A DNA stretch of 38,006 nt from an uncultured bacterium (GCA_902802945.1 CADCOC010000075.1:1-38006), one strand, 5' to 3'; counted from the first letter of the stretch, positions 1 through 8,571 are shown. A program made the numbers and translations. Notes: generated from the sequence alone by a model not told the origin.

Positions 1-126
1 TAGCATAAGTCGGTTGCCCTGTGCAAGGGGGAATTTCACTTTTTTAGCAGGGTAGGCGCGGCTCGGACTCTATCAGGTCAACAATCGGCAATCGCACCCT
101 GCTTGAGGCGTGATTTGAATTGCCAT

Positions 127-155
127 TTGACCATTACGGCATCATTTGGTATAAT
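127..155 (+). promoter_or_regulatory. Sigma70-type promoter of the DinJ/PIN operon
   Basis: TTGACC (127-132) and TATAAT (150-155) are separated by exactly 17 bp. TGG directly precedes the -10, giving an extended -10 as well. The predicted transcription start is near 162, 25 nt before the antitoxin ATG. This placement rules out the far upstream ATG at 103 as the translation start. Confidence 0.8.
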
Positions 156-186
156 TACATCGTCATTGCAAACCCATAGGAGTATA

Positions 187-474
187 ATGATGCAACAATC
201 GCTTATTCAGATTCGGGTGGATCGTCCATTGAAGGAAGAAGTCTCGGAGATATTCTCGTCTCTCGGTATCGACATATCCACTGCTGTGAGGATGTTCTTT
301 CAGCGGTGCAGGCGTGTGAAAGGCATTCCGTTCGCGCTTACGGTGCAGGATCCACCATCTGCGCCGCGAATCGGCCTCTCGAAGGGGAAATGGAATTTCC
401 CAGCGGACTGGGAAGCGCAGGACAAGGCTTTGGACGCTGAGATAGCCAAGGATTTCTATGCGGATTCTCTTTGA
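187..474 (+). CDS. RelB/DinJ-family antitoxin
   Basis: A 95-residue protein with the ribbon-helix-helix pattern of the RelB/DinJ family: an N-terminal strand (LIQIRVDRPLKEE), then a helix-turn-helix stretch (SSLGIDISTAVRMFFQRC) and the characteristic GIPFAL ending. In this family the N-terminus dimerises and binds the operon promoter, while the C-terminus wraps and neutralises the toxin. Two consecutive ATGs (187 and 190) follow an AGGAG at 178-182; spacing favours 187 or 190. A longer in-frame start at 103 lies upstream of the promoter and is rejected. The gene overlaps the next one, a PIN-domain toxin, by 17 bp, so the two are translationally coupled. DinJ normally pairs with a YafQ/RelE-fold toxin, so a PIN partner is atypical. 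Autorepression of the promoter at 127-155 is expected from the family but not shown. Confidence 0.85.
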   Translation: MMQQSLIQIRVDRPLKEEVSEIFSSLGIDISTAVRMFFQRCRRVKGIPFALTVQDPPSAPRIGLSKGKWNFPADWEAQDKALDAEIAKDFYADSL

Positions 475-844
475 CACGCATGCGCTTATCTGGTTTCTGT
501 CGGACAGTCCAAGGTTGCCGACGGACATCCGCGCCCTGTTGCTTCGGCAGGATACGCGCCTGTTCTTTAGTCCGGTGTCTGTGCTGGAGATCGCCATCAA
601 GCATTCGCTGAAGCCAGAGGCGATGCCATGTACTGCGGATGCAGTTTATGCCGACGCGATTGCGTCTGGCATTGAGGAGACGCCGTTTGTCTCTCGCCAT
701 GCGCAGAGAGTCGGTGCCTTGCCTTGGATTCATCGAGATCCGTTCGACAGGATGCTTGTGGCGCAGGCGCGTACAGAAGGTATGATTCTGCTGTCGCATG
801 ACGGCGACGTCATTCGCTACGGAGACGGGATCAAGGGGTTCTGA
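458..844 (+). CDS. PIN-domain (VapC-like) toxin ribonuclease
   Basis: A 128-residue protein of normal length for a PIN-domain toxin. The acidic Mg2+-binding residues are visible: Asp6 in MRILFDTHAL, Glu44 in SVLEIAIK, the Asp pair in the HRDPFDRML motif, and a late Asp in LLSHDGDV. It is therefore expected to be an active, metal-dependent endoribonuclease that cleaves RNA in the cytoplasm when antitoxin is lost. The ATG at 458 lies inside the end of the antitoxin gene. The HxxDPFDRMLVAQA segment is typical of chromosomal PIN nucleases annotated as toxin-antitoxin components. The RNA target cannot be predicted from sequence. The family assignment is firm; the toxin role is inferred from context. 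Confidence 0.88.
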   Translation: MRILFDTHALIWFLSDSPRLPTDIRALLLRQDTRLFFSPVSVLEIAIKHSLKPEAMPCTADAVYADAIASGIEETPFVSRHAQRVGALPWIHRDPFDRMLVAQARTEGMILLSHDGDVIRYGDGIKGF

Positions 845-884
845 AGGACTGGTTCTATCAAATGGACTAAAGGAGTTTGGATAA

Positions 885-1574
885 ATGCGCATCATGGCGA
901 CATCGGATTTGCATGGGAACCTTGACGGGCTAGACCCGACGGGGGCGGACGTCGTCGTCCTTGCGGGCGACGTCGCGCCGTTGCGGGGACGCGGCCCGTG
1001 GCACATCAACGACCAGAAGAAGTGGATCAACAAGCGCTTCCGCGAATGGACGGCGTCATACCCCGACATCCAGTTCGTCGTCATTCCCGGCAACCACGAC
1101 TTCTATCCGATTGCGCACATCCTCTTCAAGGGACACGACATCGATTGGACGTTCAGCTTCTCGCCCAACGTCCATTTCCTCGGCGACTGTGCGGCCGAAA
1201 TCAACGGCATCCGCTTCTACGGTACGCCGTGGGTGCCGATCATCTCCTACTCGTGGGCATTTGAAGGCGAGCATGACACGTTGAGGCAGTGGTTCTCGAA
1301 GATACCACCTGGCCTCGATGTCCTTGTCACGCACGGACCGCCGCGTATCCCCGGCAGCGACGTGGACCGTTCGCTTCAGACGGACTCCGAGCATTTCGGC
1401 TCGTCCGAACTGGCAGAGGCGATTGCGGAGAAATGCCCCCGTTTCGTCTTCTGCGGACACATCCACACGGGTCAGCACGGAGGCGTTGATTTCGAGTCCA
1501 GCCGCATCTACAACGTCTCGCGTCTCGACGAGCGATACGAAATCGCCTACGAGCCGACGTGGCTGGATGTGTGA
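885..1574 (+). CDS. Calcineurin-like metallophosphoesterase
   Basis: A 229-residue protein with the full set of metallophosphoesterase motifs: SDLHGN (Asp8, His10), AGDV (Asp29), PGNHD (Asn70, His71), THGPP, and GHIHTG near residue 200. These residues coordinate the di-metal centre that hydrolyses phosphomonoesters or phosphodiesters. The substrate is unknown. Small proteins of this layout are often annotated as YfcE- or Icc-like phosphodiesterases. No signal peptide is present, so it is cytoplasmic. The ATG at 885 has AAGGAG at 870-875. A second in-frame ATG lies four codons in, but the first retains the initial beta strand. It lies 40 bp after the toxin gene and 38 bp before the broken flavin-reductase-like gene, so the three could share a transcript. 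Confidence 0.88.
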   Translation: MRIMATSDLHGNLDGLDPTGADVVVLAGDVAPLRGRGPWHINDQKKWINKRFREWTASYPDIQFVVIPGNHDFYPIAHILFKGHDIDWTFSFSPNVHFLGDCAAEINGIRFYGTPWVPIISYSWAFEGEHDTLRQWFSKIPPGLDVLVTHGPPRIPGSDVDRSLQTDSEHFGSSELAEAIAEKCPRFVFCGHIHTGQHGGVDFESSRIYNVSRLDERYEIAYEPTWLDV

Positions 1575-1612
1575 CTGACAGCTTTGTGAAAAACCAAGAA
1601 AGGAACAACGAA

Positions 1613-2210
1613 ATGAAGAAGAACCTTGGAAAGAAGAACTGGATGTTCCCGATGCCGGTGTTGATGATCGGTACCTACGATGCGAACGGCACGCCCGACG
1701 TGATGAACGCCGCGTGGGGCGGGATCACGCTTGAGGACGAGATCACGATCTGCATCGACACCGGACACAAGACGTGGGCGAACATTGCCGCGCGCAAGGC
1801 GTTCACCGTCGCCTTCGGCACGGCGGACGCCGCGCAAGGCGTTCACCGTCGCCTTCGGCACGGCGGACGCCGTGAAGGCCTGCGACTACCTCGGCATCGC
1901 GAGCGGCAACAAGACGCCCGACAAGGTGTCGAAGAGCGGCTTCACCGTGACGAAGAGCGCGTTCGTGGATGCACCCGTCGTCAACGAGCTGCCGCTCGTC
2001 CTCGAGTGCGAGCTCGTCTCGATGAACGAGGAAAACTGCAATGTCGTCGGCAAGATCCTCAACTGCGCGGTGGAGGAGTCCGCAATGACGGACGGCAAAC
2101 CCGACGCGGACAAAATGAAGCCCATCTGCTTCGACACTTGCCAACACGTCTATCGCCTCATGGGCGCCATCGTCGCCCCCGCGTTCTCCTGTGGCAAGAA
2201 GCTGATGTGA
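1613..2210 (+). pseudogene. Flavin-reductase-like (FMN-binding split barrel) gene, frameshifted by a 40-bp duplication
   Basis: The first part (from ATG 1613) reads MKKNLGKKNWMFPMPVLM, then a strand containing GTPDVMNAAWGG, matching flavin reductase-like or FMN-binding split-barrel proteins that often act as NAD(P)H:flavin oxidoreductases. After KAFTVAFGTADA the frame is lost. The rest continues one frame over (VKACDYLGIASGNK to the stop at 2210). An exact 40-bp tandem duplication (1791-1830 and 1831-1870) causes the shift. Deleting one copy restores a continuous 185-residue protein of normal family length, ending CGKKLM. As given, the product would be truncated and aberrant. The lesion is so clean that it is either very recent or an assembly artefact. 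Confidence 0.82.
1791..1870 (+). repeat. Exact 40-bp tandem duplication
   Basis: Positions 1791-1830 and 1831-1870 are identical, beginning CGCGCAAGGC and ending CGGCGGACGC. Identity continues for two more bases into 1872. Because 40 is not a multiple of three, it breaks the flavin-reductase-like gene. Confidence 0.95.
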
Positions 2211-2234
2211 AATACTATTACACGCTCCATGAAG

Positions 2235-2271
2235 AATTACGCAACTTTGCGTATCGCAATAGTGCGTAATT
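2235..2271. repeat. Nested palindrome (hairpin) between the reductase remnant and the SNF2 gene
   Basis: Outer arms AATTACGCA (2235-2243) and TGCGTAATT (2263-2271) enclose an inner pair TTGCG (2247-2251) and CGCAA (2255-2259). Symmetric 3-nt spacers separate them and the loop is TAT. All 14 arm pairs are perfect and share one centre at 2253. There is no T-run, so an operator or mRNA-processing hairpin is at least as likely as a terminator. Confidence 0.7.
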
Positions 2272-2316
2272 TATGCATAAGAGCTATGTAAGAAGGCACC
2301 AGAACAGCCTTGTGCG

Positions 2317-5133
2317 ATGGAAGAAAGTGAGCTGTATATGAAACAAAACGCGAAGATGAAGTTCCAGAGCTGGAAGACGACGGACGAGGAAGAGCGTGCA
2401 AAACGGCGGGAGCGGGCCTCAGTCGAGTCGATGAAGGTAAGGGCGGTCGATGCCCCGGACGGCTTTGGCGTTTATGAGGTGTCTCATCCGGCGGCGGACA
2501 GGCGCACGGCGAAATACCGCGTGGAGATACGCTCGCTGGACGAGCCGATCAACACGTGCGACTGTCCTGACTTCGCGAAGAGCGGGCTTGGAACGTGCAA
2601 GCACATCGAGCGCGCCATGAAGAGCGCGGCGCGGAAATGCGGGAACCTTCGCCGTTCGCCTCGCGCCGAGGTGTTCATGTGCCGCGATCCGTACGAGCCG
2701 AAGTTCGTTCCCGCAGAGGGGATGTCCATCGAGGCGAGGCGCGCGCTCGCCGGCTACTGCGATGCCGCTGGTCTCGTCAAGAACCGCACGGCCGCCGGGA
2801 TCGACGCGTTCGTTCGCATGTGCGACCGGCTGAATGAGGTGAAGCCCGGCTCCGTCCGCGTTTCGGAGGAAGTGCGCAGGCGGCTTGCCGAACTCGTCAG
2901 ACGCGACGCGCTCGCGCGTGCTGTCGAGGAGTTCCGCGAGATGCAGGGCGATGACGGGCAATGGCCTTTCCTGAAGCGGACGCTCTATCCGTACCAGCGC
3001 GAAGGAGCGTTCCATCTTGCCGGGAAGGGACGTGCGCTGCTTGCCGACGAAATGGGCCTTGGCAAGACCGTCCAGGCGATTGCCGCCGCGCTGCTCTTGC
3101 GCGAGACGGTTGGAATCACGCGCGTGCTCGTGGTCGTGCCGGCTTCGCTCAAGGGCGAATGGGAGGACCAGATACGCTTCTTCTCCGACGCCGAGACGGA
3201 GCTCCTGTACGGGGAACGCCATGTGCGTCTCGCGCGATATGCGGCGACAACGGCGTTCTTCCTCGTCGCCAACTACGAGCAGGTCATCCGCGACTGGAAG
3301 GAAATCAACGACATTCTCAAGCCCAACCTCGTGATTCTCGACGAGGCGCAGCGCATCAAGAATTGGAAGACGAAGACGGCCCGCAACCTCAAGGGACTCT
3401 CCTCTCCGTATGCGTTCGTGCTGACCGGCACGCCGCTCGAGAACCGCATCGACGAGCTATATTCGCTTGTCGAGTTTGTCGATCCCGCGCTTTTCGGCAG
3501 TCTCTTCAGATTCAACCGCCGGTTCTACTCCTTCGACAACGAAGGACACAACGAGGGCATGTGCAATCTGGAGAAGCTCCATGAGGCGACTTCGCAGATT
3601 CTCCTGCGTCGGCGCAAGGCGGCGGTGGAGGACGAACTTCCGGGGCGGATGACGAAGACCTACAAGACCGGCATGACACCGGAACAGGAGCGTCGTTACA
3701 ATGAACATTTCCGCGAAGTGGCCGCACTCGTACAGCTGAGCAAAAAGCGTCCGCTCACGCCGAAGGAGCAGGAGCGCCTGCAGATGGAACTCAGCATGAT
3801 GCGGATGCTCTGCGACACATGCTACATCTTGGATTCGAAGATCAAGGATTCGCCGAAGTTAGACGAGTTCGAGAACGTTCTGGACGATATCTTCGCGGAC
3901 GATCCGTCACGCAAGGTGATTGTGTTCTCGGAATGGACGCGGATGCTCGATCTTGTGATTGAGCGTCTTGAGAAGAAAGGCATCGGCTACGCGCTCCACA
4001 CGGGACAGGTCAACCAGAAGCGGCGTCGGGAGGAGATACGTCGATTCAAAGAGGATGCGGACTGCCGCGTGTTCCTCGCGTCGGAGTCCGGCGGCGTGGG
4101 TCTGAACCTCCAGGTTGCAAGCGTGGTGGCGAACCTCGACATGCCGTGGAACCCCGCGCGACTGGAGCAACGCATTGCGCGCGCGTGGCGCAAGAACCAG
4201 AAGCGGGACGTCCTGGTGGTGAACATGGTCGCCGCAGGGACGATCGAGGAACGGATGCTCCAGACTCTCGGTTTCAAGCAGGGACTTGCGGATTTCGTGT
4301 TGGACGCGATGGGCAATGCCGCTGACTTCGAGCTGCAGAACACCGAAAAGGCGAAGGGCAAGAAGAAGGAAAGCGCATTTATGCAGCGGCTCGCGTCCGT
4401 CATGGGCGAGGCCGTGAAGGTGAACGCGGCGGCAACGCCGAAACCGAAGGGCGAGCCGACCATTCCGCCGGAGGATCGCCTGCGCGCGAGCGTCGAGGCG
4501 GAGTGTCCGGGCGTGGAGCGCCTGGTCGTCAAGTTCAGACGCGACGTCTCCGGGCGGAGCGTGGGCGGGGCGGTTGCGGTGGGGCGCGGTGTCGGGCGGA
4601 GCGAGATCGCGCAACGGATCGCCGAGACGCACGGAGTGGCGCTCCCGGATTCCGCCGTGGAGGTGATCGATCCCGAGACGTGGAAGCTGCTCCAGCGGCT
4701 TCGCGACATGGGCGTGATCTCGTTCTGCGGCGAAGACCTGAAGGATGTCGTCGTGAGGGATGCGCCGGACGCCGCCGCGATGGAAGCGGCGAAGCGCAGG
4801 AAGGCGGCTGAGAAGGCGGATGCCGAGACGCAGCGTCTGCTAGACATGGGCACGCTGCTCGTGAACGGCGGGTTCTCCGAAGAGGGGCAGGTGTCGCTCC
4901 GCAAGGCGGTGGCGTTGGCGGCTGCGACGGCGCGTTATGCGCTTGGTGCAGTTCCCGTGGAACGGGATATTACGCCCGTGACAATCGAGGAGCTGGTCGT
5001 CGTCGAGGGCGAATTGGATCTTCCTCAGGAATGCGAGCTGGTGTTGCAGCTTGCGGTCCAGGGGCTTGACATCCCGCGTCCGCTCGACTCCACCCGCGCA
5101 CTCGTCGAGCAATGCCGAGCGACGTGGAAGTGA
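2317..5133 (+). CDS. SNF2-family helicase/translocase with N-terminal SWIM zinc finger
   Basis: A 938-residue protein. A SWIM zinc finger lies near residues 78-100 (Cys81, Cys83, Cys94, His96: CxC...CxH). The SNF2 core follows: Walker A in LADEMGLGKT (Lys250), DEAQ box (Asp342, Glu343), the LTGTPLEN motif III, and helicase C motifs including SGGVGLNLQ and RIARAWRKNQ (the usual HRxGQ is changed to WRKNQ). Such proteins are ATP-driven double-stranded DNA translocases, and SWIM fingers mediate DNA or protein contacts. About 300 further residues after the helicase core are not recognised. The start is uncertain: ATGs at 2317, 2338 and 2356 all lack a strong SD. The next gene follows after 42 bp in the same direction, suggesting a two-gene operon. 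Roles in remodelling or defence are inferred, not shown. Confidence 0.88.
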   Translation: MEESELYMKQNAKMKFQSWKTTDEEERAKRRERASVESMKVRAVDAPDGFGVYEVSHPAADRRTAKYRVEIRSLDEPINTCDCPDFAKSGLGTCKHIERAMKSAARKCGNLRRSPRAEVFMCRDPYEPKFVPAEGMSIEARRALAGYCDAAGLVKNRTAAGIDAFVRMCDRLNEVKPGSVRVSEEVRRRLAELVRRDALARAVEEFREMQGDDGQWPFLKRTLYPYQREGAFHLAGKGRALLADEMGLGKTVQAIAAALLLRETVGITRVLVVVPASLKGEWEDQIRFFSDAETELLYGERHVRLARYAATTAFFLVANYEQVIRDWKEINDILKPNLVILDEAQRIKNWKTKTARNLKGLSSPYAFVLTGTPLENRIDELYSLVEFVDPALFGSLFRFNRRFYSFDNEGHNEGMCNLEKLHEATSQILLRRRKAAVEDELPGRMTKTYKTGMTPEQERRYNEHFREVAALVQLSKKRPLTPKEQERLQMELSMMRMLCDTCYILDSKIKDSPKLDEFENVLDDIFADDPSRKVIVFSEWTRMLDLVIERLEKKGIGYALHTGQVNQKRRREEIRRFKEDADCRVFLASESGGVGLNLQVASVVANLDMPWNPARLEQRIARAWRKNQKRDVLVVNMVAAGTIEERMLQTLGFKQGLADFVLDAMGNAADFELQNTEKAKGKKKESAFMQRLASVMGEAVKVNAAATPKPKGEPTIPPEDRLRASVEAECPGVERLVVKFRRDVSGRSVGGAVAVGRGVGRSEIAQRIAETHGVALPDSAVEVIDPETWKLLQRLRDMGVISFCGEDLKDVVVRDAPDAAAMEAAKRRKAAEKADAETQRLLDMGTLLVNGGFSEEGQVSLRKAVALAAATARYALGAVPVERDITPVTIEELVVVEGELDLPQECELVLQLAVQGLDIPRPLDSTRALVEQCRATWK

Positions 5134-5175
5134 GAGACAGAGGGGAAACGGCGGCGAAACGAGGAAGGAATAGAC

Positions 5176-6834
5176 ATGGTAAAGCAGAAATCTAGCGCCG
5201 ATGGATTCGGCAAGTTCAAGTTCGAGCTGACGGGCGTCGGTTCGCGGGTTGTCGTGATTCCGGAACACATCACCCTTGACAAGGTGCATGAACTCGTGCA
5301 GGGGCTCTTTCACTGGGAAAATTGCCATCTGTGGGAATTCCACGATGGCGCAGGACGAAACTTTGGGTACAAAGGCGATGCCGAATGGATGTCGTCATCG
5401 GATGATCGGCTTATTTCGCCGTCGAAGGTCTGTCTTTCCGACGTTCTGCCGGAACGTGGCGGGAAACTCCGCTACACGTATGATTTCGGCGACGACTGGC
5501 GGCACGTGATCACGCGCATGGCGGATCCGAAGACGCCGGGAATCTACTGCGTGAAGACGGAGGGGCCTGACGGCATCGAGGACATCGGCGGCGTGTGGGG
5601 GCTTCAGTGCTGCAAGAAGGATTGGCACGTGCCAGACGTCGCCGAGATCACGAATCGGCTGGTACGCATCAGGTTCAACCCGAAAAAGTCCGGCACGGGA
5701 CTCCTGAAGAAAGCGACGGAAGAGCTGGATGCCGTCATCAAGTCGTTGAACGACTTTGAATGGGAGTGGTTGCGCCAGCTCGGAGAAGAGGACTACGCCC
5801 GGATGTGGCGCAAGAACGAACGCCTTGAACAACTCGTCAACCTCTTGCCCGGTATCAGGTATCTCAGGATGTCGTCCGCGCTGTGGGGCGGAGACACCTA
5901 CGATGCTGAACCTGAGTTCCGTCGCTATTGGCGCAAGATGCGCGGCGCGTGGTCGCAGATGCGCGCCCTGCCGGACGAAGATGTGCAAGTCGCCTTGCCC
6001 GAACCTCCGAGCGATGTGCAGGAAGAGATATACGACTTCGCCTGTGCGGCGGCATGCCTTTACGGGGTGGTAGGGGAATCCGACCTCTGCGAACTGTTTG
6101 ACAAATGGCGCGGAGAGGCGGATTGGCTGAAGAACGCCACGGAGGAAACGGCGGCATACGCCCTGCGGCTTGTGCGGAGGAGGATGTTCGCCAAAGACGC
6201 GCTGGCTTATGTTTCCGACGGCTTGGCCATTTCGAGCATGAAGTATCCTCCAGACGGCCGTAAAGGCGCTGGCGGCTCTGTGGCGGACAAGACGCTGGCA
6301 GAGATGCTGGAGCGGCGCAGCGGCAAGAAACGCTGGTATCCAGATTCGTATGGCGAGTTCCTCTACTACTGCGATGGCAGCTATGACAACTCGAAAGAGT
6401 ACGACGAACTGGAACGTTTCATCGTGGAGACTTGGGACATCGACAAGAAGGACTGCCTGGATGCGGAGGACTTGGATGACACCATGGCCGACGTATTCTA
6501 TGTCTTTTCCACAGGGCGCGGATGTCAGGCTGCCGTTGAGGCGATTCGCGAGCAGTTCGACACGTCAGACCTGTCGTCTCGCGAGTTCTCAACACTCACA
6601 AAGCTTCTCGTGAACGCCTCGAACGCGACCCGGCATGATTCTAACTGGGGATATACGCCAAAGGAGATGGCCGCGATGTACGGCGAAACAGCAGAAGTGC
6701 CGCCAGCGCAGTATGACTTCGCGGTCAATCCTAATGAGCCGGTTGTCCGCAAGGAAGTCAAGATCGGACGGAACGACCCCTGCCCCTGTGGAAGCGGCAA
6801 GAAGTACAAGAAATGCTGCGGTCGCGGGAAGTGA
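5176..6834 (+). CDS. pRiA4b ORF-3-like protein with C-terminal SEC-C motif
   Basis: A 552-residue protein. Residues about 10-190 match the plasmid pRiA4b ORF-3-like domain, with its hallmark [11 protein letters not shown] near residue 105. The middle is unrecognised and mostly helical. The C-terminus (about 530-549) is a SEC-C zinc-binding motif, [19 protein letters not shown], as found at the end of SecA and many accessory proteins. ATG 5176 is preceded by AGGAAGGA. It is probably co-transcribed with the SNF2 gene 42 bp upstream. The ORF-3 domain has no established biochemical activity. The pairing suggests a DNA-associated cofactor for the helicase, which is an inference from adjacency. Confidence 0.82.
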   Translation: MVKQKSSADGFGKFKFELTGVGSRVVVIPEHITLDKVHELVQGLFHWENCHLWEFHDGAGRNFGYKGDAEWMSSSDDRLISPSKVCLSDVLPERGGKLRYTYDFGDDWRHVITRMADPKTPGIYCVKTEGPDGIEDIGGVWGLQCCKKDWHVPDVAEITNRLVRIRFNPKKSGTGLLKKATEELDAVIKSLNDFEWEWLRQLGEEDYARMWRKNERLEQLVNLLPGIRYLRMSSALWGGDTYDAEPEFRRYWRKMRGAWSQMRALPDEDVQVALPEPPSDVQEEIYDFACAAACLYGVVGESDLCELFDKWRGEADWLKNATEETAAYALRLVRRRMFAKDALAYVSDGLAISSMKYPPDGRKGAGGSVADKTLAEMLERRSGKKRWYPDSYGEFLYYCDGSYDNSKEYDELERFIVETWDIDKKDCLDAEDLDDTMADVFYVFSTGRGCQAAVEAIREQFDTSDLSSREFSTLTKLLVNASNATRHDSNWGYTPKEMAAMYGETAEVPPAQYDFAVNPNEPVVRKEVKIGRNDPCPCGSGKKYKKCCGRGK

Positions 6835-6840
6835 AAGGGC

Positions 6841-6927
6841 ATGAAAGTCACCATCACATCCTTCTCGTGCAAACGCGGGATGCCGGAGGACAAGCCCCAC
6901 AACGGCGATAGAAGTTTTTTGGTATAA
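6841..6927 (+). pseudogene. 5' fragment of a RapZ C-terminal-domain-like gene
   Basis: A 28-codon frame starting ATG 6841 reads MKVTITSFSCKRGMPEDK, closely resembling the first residues of RapZ C-terminal-domain-like proteins (typically ITSFSYKRGIPED). It then runs into an unrelated sequence and stops at the TAA within the following -10 box. It starts 6 bp after the SEC-C gene. I read it as the surviving head of a gene whose body was deleted when the downstream AlbA_2 gene and its promoter arrived. No function is expected. Confidence 0.5.
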
Positions 6928-6928
6928 T
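6920..6928 (+). promoter_or_regulatory. Extended -10 promoter of the AlbA_2/HATPase gene
   Basis: TGGTATAAT, a consensus extended -10, preceded by a T-run. No good -35 is seen at 17 bp. The predicted start near 6935 leaves a short leader with AAAGGAG at 6936-6942 ahead of ATG 6947. Confidence 0.6.
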
Positions 6929-6946
6929 AAGGGCGAAAGGAGCGAA

Positions 6947-8515
6947 ATGGCTTTACCGTTGAACATAGATGACTTGATTCATCAGCGCAAGGTGGAGAGT
7001 GCGCGGATTGAATACAAGAAGGACTGGAACCCTGAAAAGGTTCTCCATTCCGTGTGCGCATTCGCAAACGACATCGACAACTGGGGTGGTGGTTACATCA
7101 TCTTGGGCGTGGAAGAGAAGAACGGCATGCCCGTATTGCCGCCGTATGGAATACGCAAGGAGTCGGTCGATGCCGTCAATAAGGAACTGCTGAACGTCTG
7201 CAATCTGATAGAGGGGCGGTATGTACCTGTTGTCTCCCATGAAGTGTACGAAGGCGCGGACATCCTTGTTTTGTGGTGCCCGGCGAGTGCCGTGCGTCCG
7301 CACAAGTGTCCCGTTGTGATCGCCAAGAACGCCAAGAGCGAGAAGGCGTATTACATCCGCAAGGCCAACTCAACAATCAAGGCCAATGCAGCGGAGGAGC
7401 GGGAACTGTTCGAGTATGCAGGGAAAGTGCCATTTGACGAACGCCCCAACATGCGCGCTTCGGTATCGGACATTCGAATGTCGCTTTTGTTGCCGTTTCT
7501 GGAGTCGGTCGGAAGTGAACTGGCAAAGGATGCCGCTGCGCGGAGCGTTGCCGATGTCGCCCGCGACATGCTTCTGCTTGAAGGTCCGCCGGAGGATGAA
7601 CATCCCATCAACGCGGCGCTCATGTTCTTTAACGAGCATCCTGAAAGGTTCTTCCACTATGCGTGGATTGAGGTCGTGGACAAACCCGATCCGACAGGGC
7701 AGGGGATGGAGGAACAGACGTTCAAGGGGCCATTGGACGTGCAGCTTCGTGCCGCGCTCAACTACATCCGAGGGGTGGTTCTGAAGGAGAAGATATTCAA
7801 GCACGATGACCGCGCGGAAGCCGACAGGATATGGAACTACCCGTATGCCGCCGTGGAAGAGGCACTGGCCAACGCCGTCTATCACCGAAACTACGAGCCG
7901 TGCGCCCCCGTTGAAGTGACGATTACGCCGACTCAACTTGAAATCTCCAGTCTGCCTGGGATGGATCGGTCGATTACGGACGCCAATCTCAAAGATTTCA
8001 ATATCCGCAGTCGGTTCTATCGTAACCGCCGGATTGGAGAGTTCCTCAAGGAATTAGATCTTGTCGAAGGCCGTAATACAGGAATCGGAAAAATCGTGCG
8101 TGCTATGCGGGAGAACGGATCACCCGACCCGGAGTTCTTCAACCCCGAAACGCGCTCCTTTATGACGGTTATTCTGCCGATTCACGAGGCGTTTAGGACA
8201 GATACCGTGAAAAAGGTTTCTGGCAGTACGGAGAAAAGTGTGGAGAAAAGTACGGAGAAAAACGGTCTGAAAACTACGGAGAAAACTGTGGTGAAAACTG
8301 TGGTGAAAACTGTGGTGAAAACTGGGAGTAAAAGCGAGAAAGTAGTTGAATGCTTGAGAATGAATCCGTTTGCTACACGTCAAGATCTTGCGAGAGACAC
8401 TGGACTATCAGTTCGCGGAGTTGAGTGGAATTTGAGAAAGTTGTCCCAGTTAGGCATCATTCGCCGTGTCGGCCCGGACAAGGGTGGGCATTGGGAAGTG
8501 GTCGGGAATGCGTGA
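6947..8515 (+). CDS. AlbA_2 (Schlafen-type) DNA-binding / HATPase_c_4 regulator
   Basis: A 522-residue protein with three parts. Residues about 10-130 are an AlbA_2 domain (ESARIEYKKDW, then FANDIDNWGGGYIILGVE). Residues about 290-400 are an ATPase-like HATPase_c_4 module (AVEEALANAVYHRNY, later LVEGRNTGIGKIVRAM). A winged helix (about 460-518) ends GPDKGGHWEVV. Between the last two lies a lysine-rich linker of eight tetrapeptides encoded by 12-bp repeats (8231-8326). Proteins of this layout are annotated as ATP-dependent transcriptional regulators; the target is unknown. ATG 6947 has AAAGGAG upstream. A paralogue with the same C-terminal signature and a similar repeat linker is encoded at 15135-16439. 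Confidence 0.85.
   Translation: MALPLNIDDLIHQRKVESARIEYKKDWNPEKVLHSVCAFANDIDNWGGGYIILGVEEKNGMPVLPPYGIRKESVDAVNKELLNVCNLIEGRYVPVVSHEVYEGADILVLWCPASAVRPHKCPVVIAKNAKSEKAYYIRKANSTIKANAAEERELFEYAGKVPFDERPNMRASVSDIRMSLLLPFLESVGSELAKDAAARSVADVARDMLLLEGPPEDEHPINAALMFFNEHPERFFHYAWIEVVDKPDPTGQGMEEQTFKGPLDVQLRAALNYIRGVVLKEKIFKHDDRAEADRIWNYPYAAVEEALANAVYHRNYEPCAPVEVTITPTQLEISSLPGMDRSITDANLKDFNIRSRFYRNRRIGEFLKELDLVEGRNTGIGKIVRAMRENGSPDPEFFNPETRSFMTVILPIHEAFRTDTVKKVSGSTEKSVEKSTEKNGLKTTEKTVVKTVVKTVVKTGSKSEKVVECLRMNPFATRQDLARDTGLSVRGVEWNLRKLSQLGIIRRVGPDKGGHWEVVGNA
8231..8326 (+). repeat. Eight 12-bp tandem repeats encoding a tetrapeptide linker
   Basis: Eight consecutive 12-bp units of the type GAGAAAAGTGTG or GTGAAAACTGTG encode EKSV, EKST, EKNG, LKTT, EKTV, VKTV, VKTV and VKTG. 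The last copies are nearly identical. Copy-number change would stay in frame and only alter linker length between the ATPase-like and winged-helix domains. Confidence 0.9.
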
Positions 8516-8571
8516 GGCGACAGAGATGTACATGATCGTGGAGAATCTACTTGCCCATTTTCAGTGTTCAG

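Noticed and set aside
1..126. Left edge of the window
   Set aside because: No gene start, hairpin or repeat could be supported here.
103..186. Upstream extension of the antitoxin from ATG 103
   Set aside because: The TTGACC/TATAAT promoter lies at 127-155, inside the extension, and the AGGAG SD fits ATG 187/190.
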